From Clostridium sp. CMCC3677 (GTDB lineage Bacteria > Bacillota > Clostridia > Clostridiales > Clostridiaceae): a stretch of 64,000 nucleotides of DNA. A model generated the notes under the pieces. It had not been told where the DNA came from and did not search any database. It saw nothing but the letters and a program-made list of their open reading frames with translations. The stretch spans positions 1 to 64,000 of the forward strand of contig NZ_JAMQHS010000007.1 in the NCBI RefSeq assembly GCF_023845585.1. Direction: 5' to 3'. The position numbers and the translations under genes are program-made. Each line of letters starts with the position of its first letter. Position 1 is the stretch's first letter. This document shows positions 16,306 to 25,037 of the stretch, one piece after another.

Positions 16306-17136
16306 TTAATCATCATTGCTAAAAATTTTGTCTATCCACCCTGCAATTGTATTTGAAATATCCATACCTGCACCAATTTTTTCTGCTTTAGATACATTAT
16401 TTACTGGTACTGAAATTGTAGGTATTATCTTATTCCCAATACTTGTAACCTCCTTGAAATGATATGACTCATCAGCAATTTTTTTAACCCCTGATTTTAC
16501 TCCTTTTGCTCCAATAAAGGCGTCAGCTCCTTCAAATATCCATCCACCGATATCTTTCCCTACCTTCTCACAATCATTAGAATCAAATACATTATCTATA
16601 CCCTGACCAAATTTTTCTCCTGTTACTTCAAAAGCAGATTTAAGTGGATTAAACTTACCTTTTTCCTTATACTCTCCAGTAAATATAGCTTTTAAATCAG
16701 AACTTGACGATACTATTGAGTTCGTTGAAAAAGTTGCTAATGGTATTACAGCCGGTGATGCCGATCCACCACTAAAAACCTCTCCTATTCCAGAACCTAC
16801 TAATCCAATTACACCAAAAGCAAACCCTCCCGCTGCTAATGCTGTATCTTCAGGATGCGATGCAAGATTTTTCATTCCTTGTGTAGAGGCTCCAACTAAT
16901 AATTTAAACTTCTCTTCAAAAAACTCCTCTGCATCATCAATGTCAAGTTCTCCATCTTCGTCAACATCTACAACACCAAGTGTAGCCATTGCTCCAGAAG
17001 TAGCTTTTTCAATTCCTCCTGCAACTGATGAAACTGTTCCAGATACTATAGATTTCACTGCACTGACTACTGCATTTGCCACCTTTGCTACAGCTCCAAC
17101 AATAGCACTTACTAAACCTCCAAAACTAAATGCCAT
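16306..17136 (-). CDS. Effector with shared N-terminal domain, possibly membrane-active
   Basis: This is a 276-residue effector. Residues 1-83 are the shared delivery domain: GGLVSAIVGAVAKVANAV, an EF-hand-like DVDEDGELDIDDAEEFF loop, then KFKLLVGAS. The remainder is rich in Gly, Ala, Val and Ser, with hydrophobic stretches (LAAGGFAFGVIGLVGSGIG; SPAVIPLATFS; GGWIFEGADAFIGAKGVK) and no recognisable catalytic motif. This composition, plus a membrane protein as the next gene, suggests a pore-forming or membrane-disrupting toxin. It lies inside the structural operon, 16 bp after the candidate baseplate gene, so it may be the resident effector. Confidence 0.65.
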   Translation of the reverse strand: MAFSFGGLVSAIVGAVAKVANAVVSAVKSIVSGTVSSVAGGIEKATSGAMATLGVVDVDEDGELDIDDAEEFFEEKFKLLVGASTQGMKNLASHPEDTALAAGGFAFGVIGLVGSGIGEVFSGGSASPAVIPLATFSTNSIVSSSSDLKAIFTGEYKEKGKFNPLKSAFEVTGEKFGQGIDNVFDSNDCEKVGKDIGGWIFEGADAFIGAKGVKSGVKKIADESYHFKEVTSIGNKIIPTISVPVNNVSKAEKIGAGMDISNTIAGWIDKIFSNDD

Positions 17137-17152
17137 TTTATACCCCTCCCTT

Positions 17153-17929
17153 TTAATCTATCAATATCTTTTTAAATCTTCCCCGTTTATTATTCCTTGT
17201 TTTTAAATCTTCTCTTTGTTTTTTTAATACCTCTAAAAGATATAAATACAATTCCTCATTTGAATAATCCTTTTCTTGAATATTTAGCTTATATGATAGG
17301 TAGCTTATTATTATATCTTTCTCAATTGCATCTTTATTTTGAATGCACATAGTCGCAAAAGTTATGTCCCATGCTTCATTAATATTGCACTTTATTAATT
17401 CTTTTCCAAACATCCTTAAAATAATTGGTGATAAACCTACTTCGTTTTTAGTTGCATAAGAAGAATTAATTAAGTTTACAGTGTCATACTCCGTTGACAA
17501 ATCTTCAAAACCAGTATAATTTACTCTTAAATGTGCTCCTTCTCTAAGCTGAAATCTACATATTTCCATTTCATTTTCTTTTAATTCAAGTTCATCATCC
17601 AAATAAATTTCTGTGCAATTTTCTATAAAATCTTTATCTATTACCTGTTCCATAAATCTCAGCTTTAATATAGTGAGTTTATTATTACATTCATATTTTA
17701 TTTTTGTATCTTCCTTTAAAATATAAATGACCTGATCATATTTAATTATCCCTTTTCTTATTATCAAGAAATCATCTACTACATCTATTGAACATCCAGA
17801 AATTATTCCATCACAATATTCTCTAAACATTATGTCAATAAATGTTCTTGGATAATCCCTAAGCTCATTAAGCATATCTATTTTTAAAAGTCTACCACTC
17901 TCAAATAATGGATACCTATTTTCAAACAC
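17153..17929 (-). CDS. Putative baseplate protein of the injection locus (TssK-like?)
   Basis: The ~258-residue protein has a beta-rich N-terminal half (VDDFLIIRKGIIKYDQVIYIL; KYECNNKLTILKLRF; MEICRFQLREGAHLRV) and a helical C-terminus (NEELYLYLLEVLKKQREDLK). The beginning, a short FENRYPLFESGRLL segment before a beta shell, is reminiscent of TssK-type adaptor proteins linking baseplate and membrane complex, but is much shorter than TssK (~450 residues). The assignment rests on position and fold impression only. The GTG at 17929 is best placed for the GAAGGTGA ribosome binding site. The effector follows within 16 bp. Confidence 0.4.
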   Translation of the reverse strand: MFENRYPLFESGRLLKIDMLNELRDYPRTFIDIMFREYCDGIISGCSIDVVDDFLIIRKGIIKYDQVIYILKEDTKIKYECNNKLTILKLRFMEQVIDKDFIENCTEIYLDDELELKENEMEICRFQLREGAHLRVNYTGFEDLSTEYDTVNLINSSYATKNEVGLSPIILRMFGKELIKCNINEAWDITFATMCIQNKDAIEKDIIISYLSYKLNIQEKDYSNEELYLYLLEVLKKQREDLKTRNNKRGRFKKILID

Positions 17930-18234
17930 CAAATCACCTTCTTTCAATGTTTCTTTATAGCAACGTGTATATTTGTTTTAATATACGTTGACATATCTAA
18001 ATTAATTGTTAAATTAGAAATGAAAGGTATCTTTTGTGTAGTGTTACATTAAAAAAGTTTTTGGTTAGTGTTTCTTCACTATAAGTTGTTCCAAATGTGC
18101 TTGTTCAAAGCTCATCTTTGAAGCTAGCATTTTGGGTACAACTTATAATGTTAGATACACCCAATAAACTTTTCAGTAACCGAGCAAATGTATTCCTTTC
18201 ATTTATCTCATCCTTTATAATAACGTCTATGTCT
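17930..18234. repeat. Long imperfect palindrome in the hsp70-baseplate gap
   Basis: There is no gene. Positions ~18050-18176 fold into one long hairpin: outer arms AAAAGTTTTTGG and CCCAATAAACTTTT, middle arms ATAAGTTGT and ACAACTTAT, inner arms TTCAAAG and CTTTGAA around CTCAT. Positions 17972-17997 (GTTTTAATATACGTTGACAT) look like an isolated end of the MITE family found next door. The hairpin could be another small mobile element or a structured leader of the baseplate-effector genes. Confidence 0.55.
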
Positions 18235-18439
18235 GTTTTAAGCATGTGTTGATATATGTAATAGGTAAAGTGGCATTGTAATTGGACTTTGAGAATTCTT
18301 AATGAGTATTGTCACATTTACTGCTTGTCTCAATTTTATATTGGAGCAAGCTAAAATGGGACTATAGTCATTTTAGTATTCCTAAGTTAAATTACTCAGT
18401 CCACTTTACTTATACATATATCAACGTCCCCCTTAAAAC
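18235..18439. mobile_element. MITE-like palindromic element, copy A
   Basis: The ~205 bp element has inverted ends GTTTTAAG ... CTTAAAAC and subterminal inverted repeats GTTGATATATG ... CATATATCAAC, plus internal pairs (TAAAGTGG and CCACTTTA). Its conserved core includes ACTGCTTGTCTCAATTTTA and TTTTAGTATTCCTAA. It has no coding capacity. The last base of the element is the G of the hsp70 TAG stop codon. Related copies: 27492, 32899, 34849, 36896 and 47862. Confidence 0.8.
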
Positions 18440-21087
18440 TACTTCATTCCATCAAAGAAATTTTTCTCCCATTTATCATTTTCAAAATAAAAGAACTTTT
18501 CTTTGCTTATATATAATTCATGATCTTTTCTTAATATAGCTAGTACATAAAATCCCCAAAGTTCCTCTTCTGCCCAAACAAAAAACTTTATTTCATCATT
18601 TTCAATATTATCTGTTTCATGCTGACTTATATTAGGATACTTTTCCATAATCCTAACAGCATCAGTTTTTTCTAATTCTTCATTATTAAACTTATAATCA
18701 TACTCGTATTTCACATTATTGCTGCTATCTTTTAAATAAAGCTTTAATATAACTCGGTCCATAAATCTTGAAACGAACCCTCTTTTTACCTTCTTATTCT
18801 TAATTAATGTTATTTCGTCTCCTTTATGTGTAAATGCTGTAAGTGTATAAGGAAGTGTTGGCATATTATTTTGAATTTGTATATCAGCATATCCAAAGTT
18901 TTTAGAATAAAGATACTTCAATGCGCCCTTAAGGCAACTTAACTTTAAGTCATAATCTTCACTTGTATCTTTTTTACTTTTATTTATTTCAATTATTCTT
19001 CCTGGTATAAATTCTTTTAAAGCATCTTTAAATATATCTACATTACATGATTGACCAGTAAGTTTAATTAGTGAGTATTCATAAAGTTCATCATTTTTAT
19101 ATAAAGTTTCTAAGAATTTCTTTATTATGTTATATACATCACCTTTTATTAATGTGCTTATTTCATAAGTTGTAATATTTAACGTTGGTGCCTCTTTTAT
19201 AATTTGCAATCTTCCATTATTCATATAGGATAATTTCCATTTATCATATATAATTTGAGCACTATCTATTATTTCTAAATTTTCCTTTAATTCATTTGGA
19301 CTTAATATTATCTTTATAAGCTCTGGATTACTAAAGAATATTTTCTTAATCTCTTCTGCTAGATTGAATAAGAAATAATAATTGTTTCTAGCTTTACAAT
19401 AGTCCTCTTTATTTCTAGTTTCATATAATTTAAACTTTGTTGGAATTATCTCTTCAGCCCTGTCATATTCACTGTTTAAGTCTTCATATAATTGATCAAT
19501 TCCATATTTATCTATGTTTCTAAATATATCTATTTTAAATTCATCCACTATAGCTTTTTTAATTTCTAAATAATTATCCCTAGCCAATACATTCGCCATT
19601 AATATTTTTATAAACTGTAAAATTCTAAATGTAAGATTGTTACCTCCAAAGTCTGTATCTCCATTTTCATATGATGTCTCTATATCTATTTTGTACGAAA
19701 CTCTATTATCTCTTATACTAAAACTACAACCTGAAAGATCCGTAGTTCCCCCTCCACAATCTATAATTAACGCCTTATATTCATCTCCACTTGAATACTT
19801 ATCTCTATCTATAAAATTACTTATTGTGTTATATAAAACAGCCACACTTTCCTCTATCATATTTTTGCTTTCAACATTATACTCACTTAATACTTCTTCA
19901 AATAATTTGTGAAATTTATACTTTTGTTTCGATGGACATGAAATGTAAATATTTTTGAATTTACATTTAAATCTTTGATTTGCTAAAGATATGACATACT
20001 CTAAATACGCTTTTATGATATCTTTTCTCTTTATAAGTGTTGTTTTTCCATGAATATCTATTACTTTTTCACTTTTCTCGAAATCACTTATCCACCTTTT
20101 TATGTCATAAAAAACTGTTAAACTGTCATCAACGTATCTCTTTTTTGATGCAAATAATGCATCATATCCAAAAATATATTTCACATTATCTTCATTTTCA
20201 TTTATATATTTAATGCCTACTACACTTGGAATTAGTGGAGTTATGCTATAATCTTTTTTAGTCGTATCTAAAAGTTTTACTAATTTTACTTTATCATCTT
20301 CATAATCTTCTAAATTTATATTTCTAATTAAATTATCATTTAATCCTTGAAATACTTCTTTATCTATATAAATACCTGCTGTAGTATTTGATGTTCCAAA
20401 ATCTATAGCAATTGGCATTGTTGTCTCTTCTAATTCTTTTATTTCAAGTTGTAAAATAGGCAAAGATGAGTACTCTAAATTATAATTTTGAAAATCAACT
20501 TTATTTTCATATATATCATAAAGTAGCTCTGATTCTTTTTGTGGTAAAAATATTAGATTATAAAATTTACTTTCATTTTCTTTAATAAAAACATCTTTTC
20601 CTTTTACTAAAAAGTATTTATATTCATTATTCTTTTTTATCTTTTTTATATTAAGTACAGTAGAAACATTAAAATTATTATCAACTAAAAGAACATTACC
20701 TTCGTCTAATTCTTTATTGGTTTTCAACTCATATTCATCATATATTTCAAGTGATAAATCTTTGTAAATTACTATTTTCCCTGAGTAATCTACAATATCA
20801 CTTGGGATTTCTTTTTTAACACTTCTCTTTAAAAACTTCTCAATTCTTTCTATTCCGTCCTCTATATAATTACTTATTAACCGGCTATCTTTTTCTCCTC
20901 TATATTTCATAATAAGTTTTATAAGCTCTTCTTTATCTAAAGGATTTACTATACTTTTCACTAACTTTTCTTTATTACATATTTCTCTTAATTGAAAAGT
21001 TGTCATTAAAATTAAGTCTTTTTCTTTATATCTTTTTGAAATATTTTCTTCTTGTTTTTTATGCAACTTGTATGTATATAATCCCAT
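18439..21087 (-). CDS. Divergent Hsp70-family ATPase
   Basis: The 882-residue Hsp70/actin-fold protein has its nucleotide-binding core from ~225: phosphate-1 motif AIDFGTSNTTAG, then phosphate-2 IDCGGGTTDLSG near 450, and a C-terminal beta-rich region from ~680. The N-terminal ~220 residues are unusual for DnaK; residues ~28-65 (TTFQLREICNKE, then KEELIKLIMKYRG) look SAP-like. It is not the housekeeping DnaK. With the J-protein upstream it forms a dedicated chaperone pair in the injection operon. I infer a role in sheath assembly or recycling, since no ClpV is present. The start is ATG 21087 after AGGAGGA. Confidence 0.85.
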   Translation of the reverse strand: MGLYTYKLHKKQEENISKRYKEKDLILMTTFQLREICNKEKLVKSIVNPLDKEELIKLIMKYRGEKDSRLISNYIEDGIERIEKFLKRSVKKEIPSDIVDYSGKIVIYKDLSLEIYDEYELKTNKELDEGNVLLVDNNFNVSTVLNIKKIKKNNEYKYFLVKGKDVFIKENESKFYNLIFLPQKESELLYDIYENKVDFQNYNLEYSSLPILQLEIKELEETTMPIAIDFGTSNTTAGIYIDKEVFQGLNDNLIRNINLEDYEDDKVKLVKLLDTTKKDYSITPLIPSVVGIKYINENEDNVKYIFGYDALFASKKRYVDDSLTVFYDIKRWISDFEKSEKVIDIHGKTTLIKRKDIIKAYLEYVISLANQRFKCKFKNIYISCPSKQKYKFHKLFEEVLSEYNVESKNMIEESVAVLYNTISNFIDRDKYSSGDEYKALIIDCGGGTTDLSGCSFSIRDNRVSYKIDIETSYENGDTDFGGNNLTFRILQFIKILMANVLARDNYLEIKKAIVDEFKIDIFRNIDKYGIDQLYEDLNSEYDRAEEIIPTKFKLYETRNKEDYCKARNNYYFLFNLAEEIKKIFFSNPELIKIILSPNELKENLEIIDSAQIIYDKWKLSYMNNGRLQIIKEAPTLNITTYEISTLIKGDVYNIIKKFLETLYKNDELYEYSLIKLTGQSCNVDIFKDALKEFIPGRIIEINKSKKDTSEDYDLKLSCLKGALKYLYSKNFGYADIQIQNNMPTLPYTLTAFTHKGDEITLIKNKKVKRGFVSRFMDRVILKLYLKDSSNNVKYEYDYKFNNEELEKTDAVRIMEKYPNISQHETDNIENDEIKFFVWAEEELWGFYVLAILRKDHELYISKEKFFYFENDKWEKNFFDGMK

Positions 21088-21195
21088 ATTTTCCTCCTGA
21101 TTTTTGGTTGTTTTTAAATTGTTAATAACATCTATACTTTTCAATTCATTTTTTCAATGAAAAAGAAAAAACATACAAATTATATTTATAACTTT

Positions 21196-21894
21196 TTATT
21201 CAATCATTACTATGTCATCAATTTTCATGGTATTATCAGAACCTAAAATTCCAAAATGTTTGTCCCAAAATAAATACACATTCATATTTATAGGTAAAAA
21301 TGTATTTATAATAGCATTTATTTTGCCTTTTAGAATTTTATCTTCAACTTCACTTAAATAAACATATATATCTTTTGAACTTTCTTTATTTAAATACACT
21401 GTGCTATTTCTAAATATTTTTGCTAAAATTTTATTGAAAAGTTGCAGCGAAGTCCCTGTTTTATATAAAGTTATAAAGCTATTTAAAAATATATCTGTTT
21501 CTTCTTTATTAAAACAAAGTATATCTTTAGCTAACTCTTCTCCATATACATTATTTATTACGTCTTTAAATAAAAACTTCTTATAAAATTCATTTTTATT
21601 TAATCCTTGTTTTAAATCTAACTCACATAAATAATGAATTAATATATCAAATAGTACATTTTTTAATTCTATGTTTTCTTTAAAATTAATATCAAACAAT
21701 TCTTCAAATATCTCTTGAAACCTATACAAAGCATTTATTTCAATATACTCACTTTGTGGTAATTTGCTTGAATTAATGTTTTGAATAGCGAGTTCCATAT
21801 ATGGACTATATACCTCTGCTTGTTTAAATTTAATTCCTTCTGTTCGAGTATTTTCTTCTATTGCTTTTATAAAGATGTCATAAATGTAATTCAT
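21196..21894 (-). CDS. Putative baseplate wedge protein, gpI/TssG-like
   Basis: The 232-residue, mostly helical protein ends with two short beta units (KDIYVYLSEVEDKILKGKI, then FLPINMNVYLFW). A helical body and an end carrying a conserved Pro-containing strand resemble phage tail protein gpI and its type VI counterpart TssG. It overlaps the upstream gene by 4 bp (ATGA), a tight translational coupling that mirrors TssF-TssG and gpJ-gpI pairs. The family call is inference from order, size and end motif. Confidence 0.45.
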   Translation of the reverse strand: MNYIYDIFIKAIEENTRTEGIKFKQAEVYSPYMELAIQNINSSKLPQSEYIEINALYRFQEIFEELFDINFKENIELKNVLFDILIHYLCELDLKQGLNKNEFYKKFLFKDVINNVYGEELAKDILCFNKEETDIFLNSFITLYKTGTSLQLFNKILAKIFRNSTVYLNKESSKDIYVYLSEVEDKILKGKINAIINTFLPINMNVYLFWDKHFGILGSDNTMKIDDIVMIE

Positions 21895-23168
21895 ATTAAT
21901 CTTCCTTCACATTTATATTCCGGATAAATAATTTGTATTTCTGATACTAAAAAACTTAAAATATCTTTATTTAAATAATATTCTTTGTTCTTTGGTTCAA
22001 AGTATAAAACTAAAGATTTTTTTATGTTATCTTCTCTTATTTCATCTATTATAAAATCATTAGCATCGTAGGTTTCTTTGTCTTCATCAAATTTAAGTTC
22101 TTCTATTTTTAAATCTCTAAATCTCAAATGTTTTGATACTTCAAATGAATTTATAAGCTTTGCTATTTCATTTTTTGTTTTTATAACATATCTATTATTA
22201 AATAAAAATCTATTTGAAAAATTAACATTCTTGTAATTACTCATAATTTCGTAATTATCTTTTTTAGTATTATCTTCTTTATAATTTACAATCTTATAGA
22301 CTATCCATGGAGATGAAACAGATATTTTTGATGTTATTGTTATATAATTCTTTTTTATTGTTACATAATCCATATTTTCTTCATCTAAATTAACCAAGTA
22401 ACCATGATTTGTTCCTTCTTTTTCAATTGAAATATAATGTTCAAAATTAACTTTATCTATACAAGGTACTGGAAATCCTGCACATTTCAATTTAATCTCT
22501 TTAATGTTCCAAAGTGGCACCATATCATATTTTATATATTTGCTATAATCACCAAAGTCTATGTTTATCTTTATAATCTCTTCTTCTTCATCTATTTGAT
22601 CTTCACACTCTGTGAGAAATATTTGTGCTATTTTATTAATATAAGGCATATTAACTGTTTTCCACATAATGTTGTTATTTATAAAACACTTGTATAAAGT
22701 ATTTATTTTTTCTTTATATTCAGTATTTGCTTTTATTTTAAAATAAGCTTTATGAATCTTTTTATTTGTTTCTATAATTCCTGTTATTTCTGAATTATTA
22801 GATATGAACTGTTTAAAAATACTGTAGTCGCATTTTAGAAATACATTAAACATTTCAGAAGATACATTATCATTTAAATTATCTATAATTGTTTTTACAT
22901 CATATATCTTTTCCTCTGTATCTTCTTCTATCATTGGAAATAAAAATTCATTAGTTACATCTAAATGTTTTCTATCAATTATTGTTGAATACACATTATA
23001 TTTTTCCTCTAAATATTGTATTTCATCAAAAACTCTTTCTTCTAAATCATTAAATCTATCTTCACTATGTTGTTCTAATGAAGTGAAGACACTGTTCAGT
23101 ATTTTTTTTAGCATTACTCTATCATTTAAATCATTTATTTCATTTAATTTTTCATAAATTCTATTCAT
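21891..23168 (-). CDS. Putative baseplate wedge protein, TssF/gpJ-like
   Basis: The ~425-residue protein has a helical N-terminal third (DRVMLKKILNSVFTSLEQHS) and a beta-rich C-terminal two thirds, with VPLWNIKEIKLKCAGFPVPC and ITITSKISVSSPWIVYKI. Size, domain order and overlap with the following TssG-like gene fit a baseplate wedge component; no single diagnostic motif is present. I start it at ATG 23168, whose ATGAATAG overlaps the stop of the phosphatase gene. It could instead be another structural protein. Confidence 0.42.
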   Translation of the reverse strand: MNRIYEKLNEINDLNDRVMLKKILNSVFTSLEQHSEDRFNDLEERVFDEIQYLEEKYNVYSTIIDRKHLDVTNEFLFPMIEEDTEEKIYDVKTIIDNLNDNVSSEMFNVFLKCDYSIFKQFISNNSEITGIIETNKKIHKAYFKIKANTEYKEKINTLYKCFINNNIMWKTVNMPYINKIAQIFLTECEDQIDEEEEIIKINIDFGDYSKYIKYDMVPLWNIKEIKLKCAGFPVPCIDKVNFEHYISIEKEGTNHGYLVNLDEENMDYVTIKKNYITITSKISVSSPWIVYKIVNYKEDNTKKDNYEIMSNYKNVNFSNRFLFNNRYVIKTKNEIAKLINSFEVSKHLRFRDLKIEELKFDEDKETYDANDFIIDEIREDNIKKSLVLYFEPKNKEYYLNKDILSFLVSEIQIIYPEYKCEGRLI

Positions 23169-25002
23169 TTTTACCACCTGTACTAGCTATTTCTTTATCT
23201 AATACCTTTAATTTTTCATCTATTGATTTTATTTCTTCTGTAAGACCTACTTGAGTGTATGCATCTTTTGCTAATGTATATAAAACTTTTGCAGATGTTA
23301 TATCACCCTTAACGTATCTTTCGTTAGCTTCATTTAGATATATATCACCTTCAGCTTTTGTTTGCGATTGCCCTTCTATTTTTTTATCCATAAGAACTAT
23401 TTTTTCTTCTAATTCATTTGCTAAACTATTTGAATTTATTTTTTCAAATGCCTCTTTTGCCAAAGCATAATACATCTTCGCTCCTACGTAATCTCCTGCT
23501 ATATATTGTGTATCACCATTTTTTCTAAGGTCTATAGCTTTACTTTGAAGATCATCATCTTCCTTTTTAGCTTTTTCTTCTTTTTCCTTAGTTTTTTCTT
23601 CTTCTTCTTTTGCTTTTTCCTCTTCTGCTTTAGCCTTTTCCTCATCTTGCTTTTGTGCTTCTGCTTCTTTGCCTTGCTTTTCATATATTCCTTTAAGTTT
23701 ATCTATAGCTTCTTGTTTTTCATCTTTTAAATAATAATTTGAAGCAAGTCTTTTTGCTTCTAAGTAATTTGCTTCTGCTTCTGGTACTTTTCCTGCTTCT
23801 AACTGACTGTCTGCAAGTTCCAAAAGATCAGCAACACTTATACATGTTTTAGCTATATCTATTTTCTTCAAAATATAATTTCTTGCTTTATCATCAACAT
23901 CTTCACCTTTTTGCATTGCTAATAAGTACTGATCTAAAGCTTCATTAAATTTCTTTTCTTCAAGTTTTTTATCACCTTCAAGTATTATTTCTGTATATTT
24001 ACATTCACCATCTATTTCTTTTATGTCATTTTTAAGTTTATATTTGTTAGCTATCTTTAATGCTTCTTCATATTTTGAATTTGCTTTTTCTATATGTTCA
24101 TTTTCTATGTATCCATTTGCTTCACTTACATAATTATTCATAGATGCAATTGCTTCTCTTTTTTTATTTTGCTTTACATTAAATACTACTAATGCTATAA
24201 CTAAAACCAAGATTATTGGAATTGCTGCAAATAAAATTTTCTTTATCATAGCCTTTTTCTTTGGATTTATATATGCCTTTTCAACAAAGGTTACAGCTAG
24301 TGTATAGTTTTCTAAATTATTTAATTGCTTTGATAAGATCATATCTTCAACTCTATCTGCAACTTCTTCAGGCTCTGTTGCCCCCTCTAGAGCATCTTCT
24401 ATTTCTTTTTCATCACAATTTTCCCATATTCCCTTTGTAAGCAATGTAAATACATCACCATCGTTAAGTTTTATTTTTTTAGATATGAACGGTGAACTTA
24501 ATTTATTTTCTCCTAAGTAACATGAAAGATTATTTCTCTCTATATGCTTAGCTGCCTTATCTAAAGCTATCATTTCCTTATCACTAAGTTGTTGAGTTAA
24601 TGATAGATCTCTACTTTTTTCTTTTAAATATCCATCCTTAAAAAAATAGAATCTTGAATTACCTATTACAATATACCTAACTTTACTGTAATTAGTTATA
24701 GCTATTGTCATAGATGCTTTAAGTCGTACATTTTTACTTGTCTTTACTATTTCTTCATTAACTTTATTTAAATACTTTTTTAGTGTAAATTTATTCATAG
24801 TAGGATTTTGTGTAAATAATTTAATGAATGTTGTTACTGCAATTTGAGCAGTGTCATTTTCTGTGTCATTATCAATACCATCTGCAATTGCATAACATCC
24901 AAACTTATCAAGCTCTACAAAGGCAAAATAATCTTTATTTTGAAGATGCGTTCCTTCTTCTGATATAAAACTTGTCTTAAATTTTGAATTCAACTTTCTC
25001 AT
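23161..25002 (-). CDS. Membrane PP2C-like phosphatase with TPR/coiled-coil C-terminus
   Basis: The ~613-residue protein has a PP2C-type domain at ~5-235 (CYAIADGIDNDTEND acidic motif, MTIAITNYSKVRYIVIGNSR, GDVFTLLTKGIWE). A transmembrane helix follows at ~260-280 (ILFAAIPIILVLVIALVVF), then TPR-like repeats (~290-430 and ~490-600: AKMYYALAKEAF, AKVLYTLAKDAY). These are split by a Glu/Lys-rich coiled coil of EEEKAK-type repeats at ~440-480. The predicted topology puts the phosphatase on one side of the membrane and the repeats on the other. With the FHA proteins it probably forms a phospho-threonine switch controlling the machine. No kinase is encoded in the window. Confidence 0.8.
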   Translation of the reverse strand: MRKLNSKFKTSFISEEGTHLQNKDYFAFVELDKFGCYAIADGIDNDTENDTAQIAVTTFIKLFTQNPTMNKFTLKKYLNKVNEEIVKTSKNVRLKASMTIAITNYSKVRYIVIGNSRFYFFKDGYLKEKSRDLSLTQQLSDKEMIALDKAAKHIERNNLSCYLGENKLSSPFISKKIKLNDGDVFTLLTKGIWENCDEKEIEDALEGATEPEEVADRVEDMILSKQLNNLENYTLAVTFVEKAYINPKKKAMIKKILFAAIPIILVLVIALVVFNVKQNKKREAIASMNNYVSEANGYIENEHIEKANSKYEEALKIANKYKLKNDIKEIDGECKYTEIILEGDKKLEEKKFNEALDQYLLAMQKGEDVDDKARNYILKKIDIAKTCISVADLLELADSQLEAGKVPEAEANYLEAKRLASNYYLKDEKQEAIDKLKGIYEKQGKEAEAQKQDEEKAKAEEEKAKEEEEKTKEKEEKAKKEDDDLQSKAIDLRKNGDTQYIAGDYVGAKMYYALAKEAFEKINSNSLANELEEKIVLMDKKIEGQSQTKAEGDIYLNEANERYVKGDITSAKVLYTLAKDAYTQVGLTEEIKSIDEKLKVLDKEIASTGGKNE

Positions 25003-25037
25003 TTGTCTCACCCTAACTTATTAAAATGCGATTATTT

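Noticed and set aside
23506..23730. Plus-strand frame rich in Phe and Cys
   Set aside because: It is the reverse of the Glu/Lys-rich coiled-coil of the PP2C-TPR protein; composition alone explains it.
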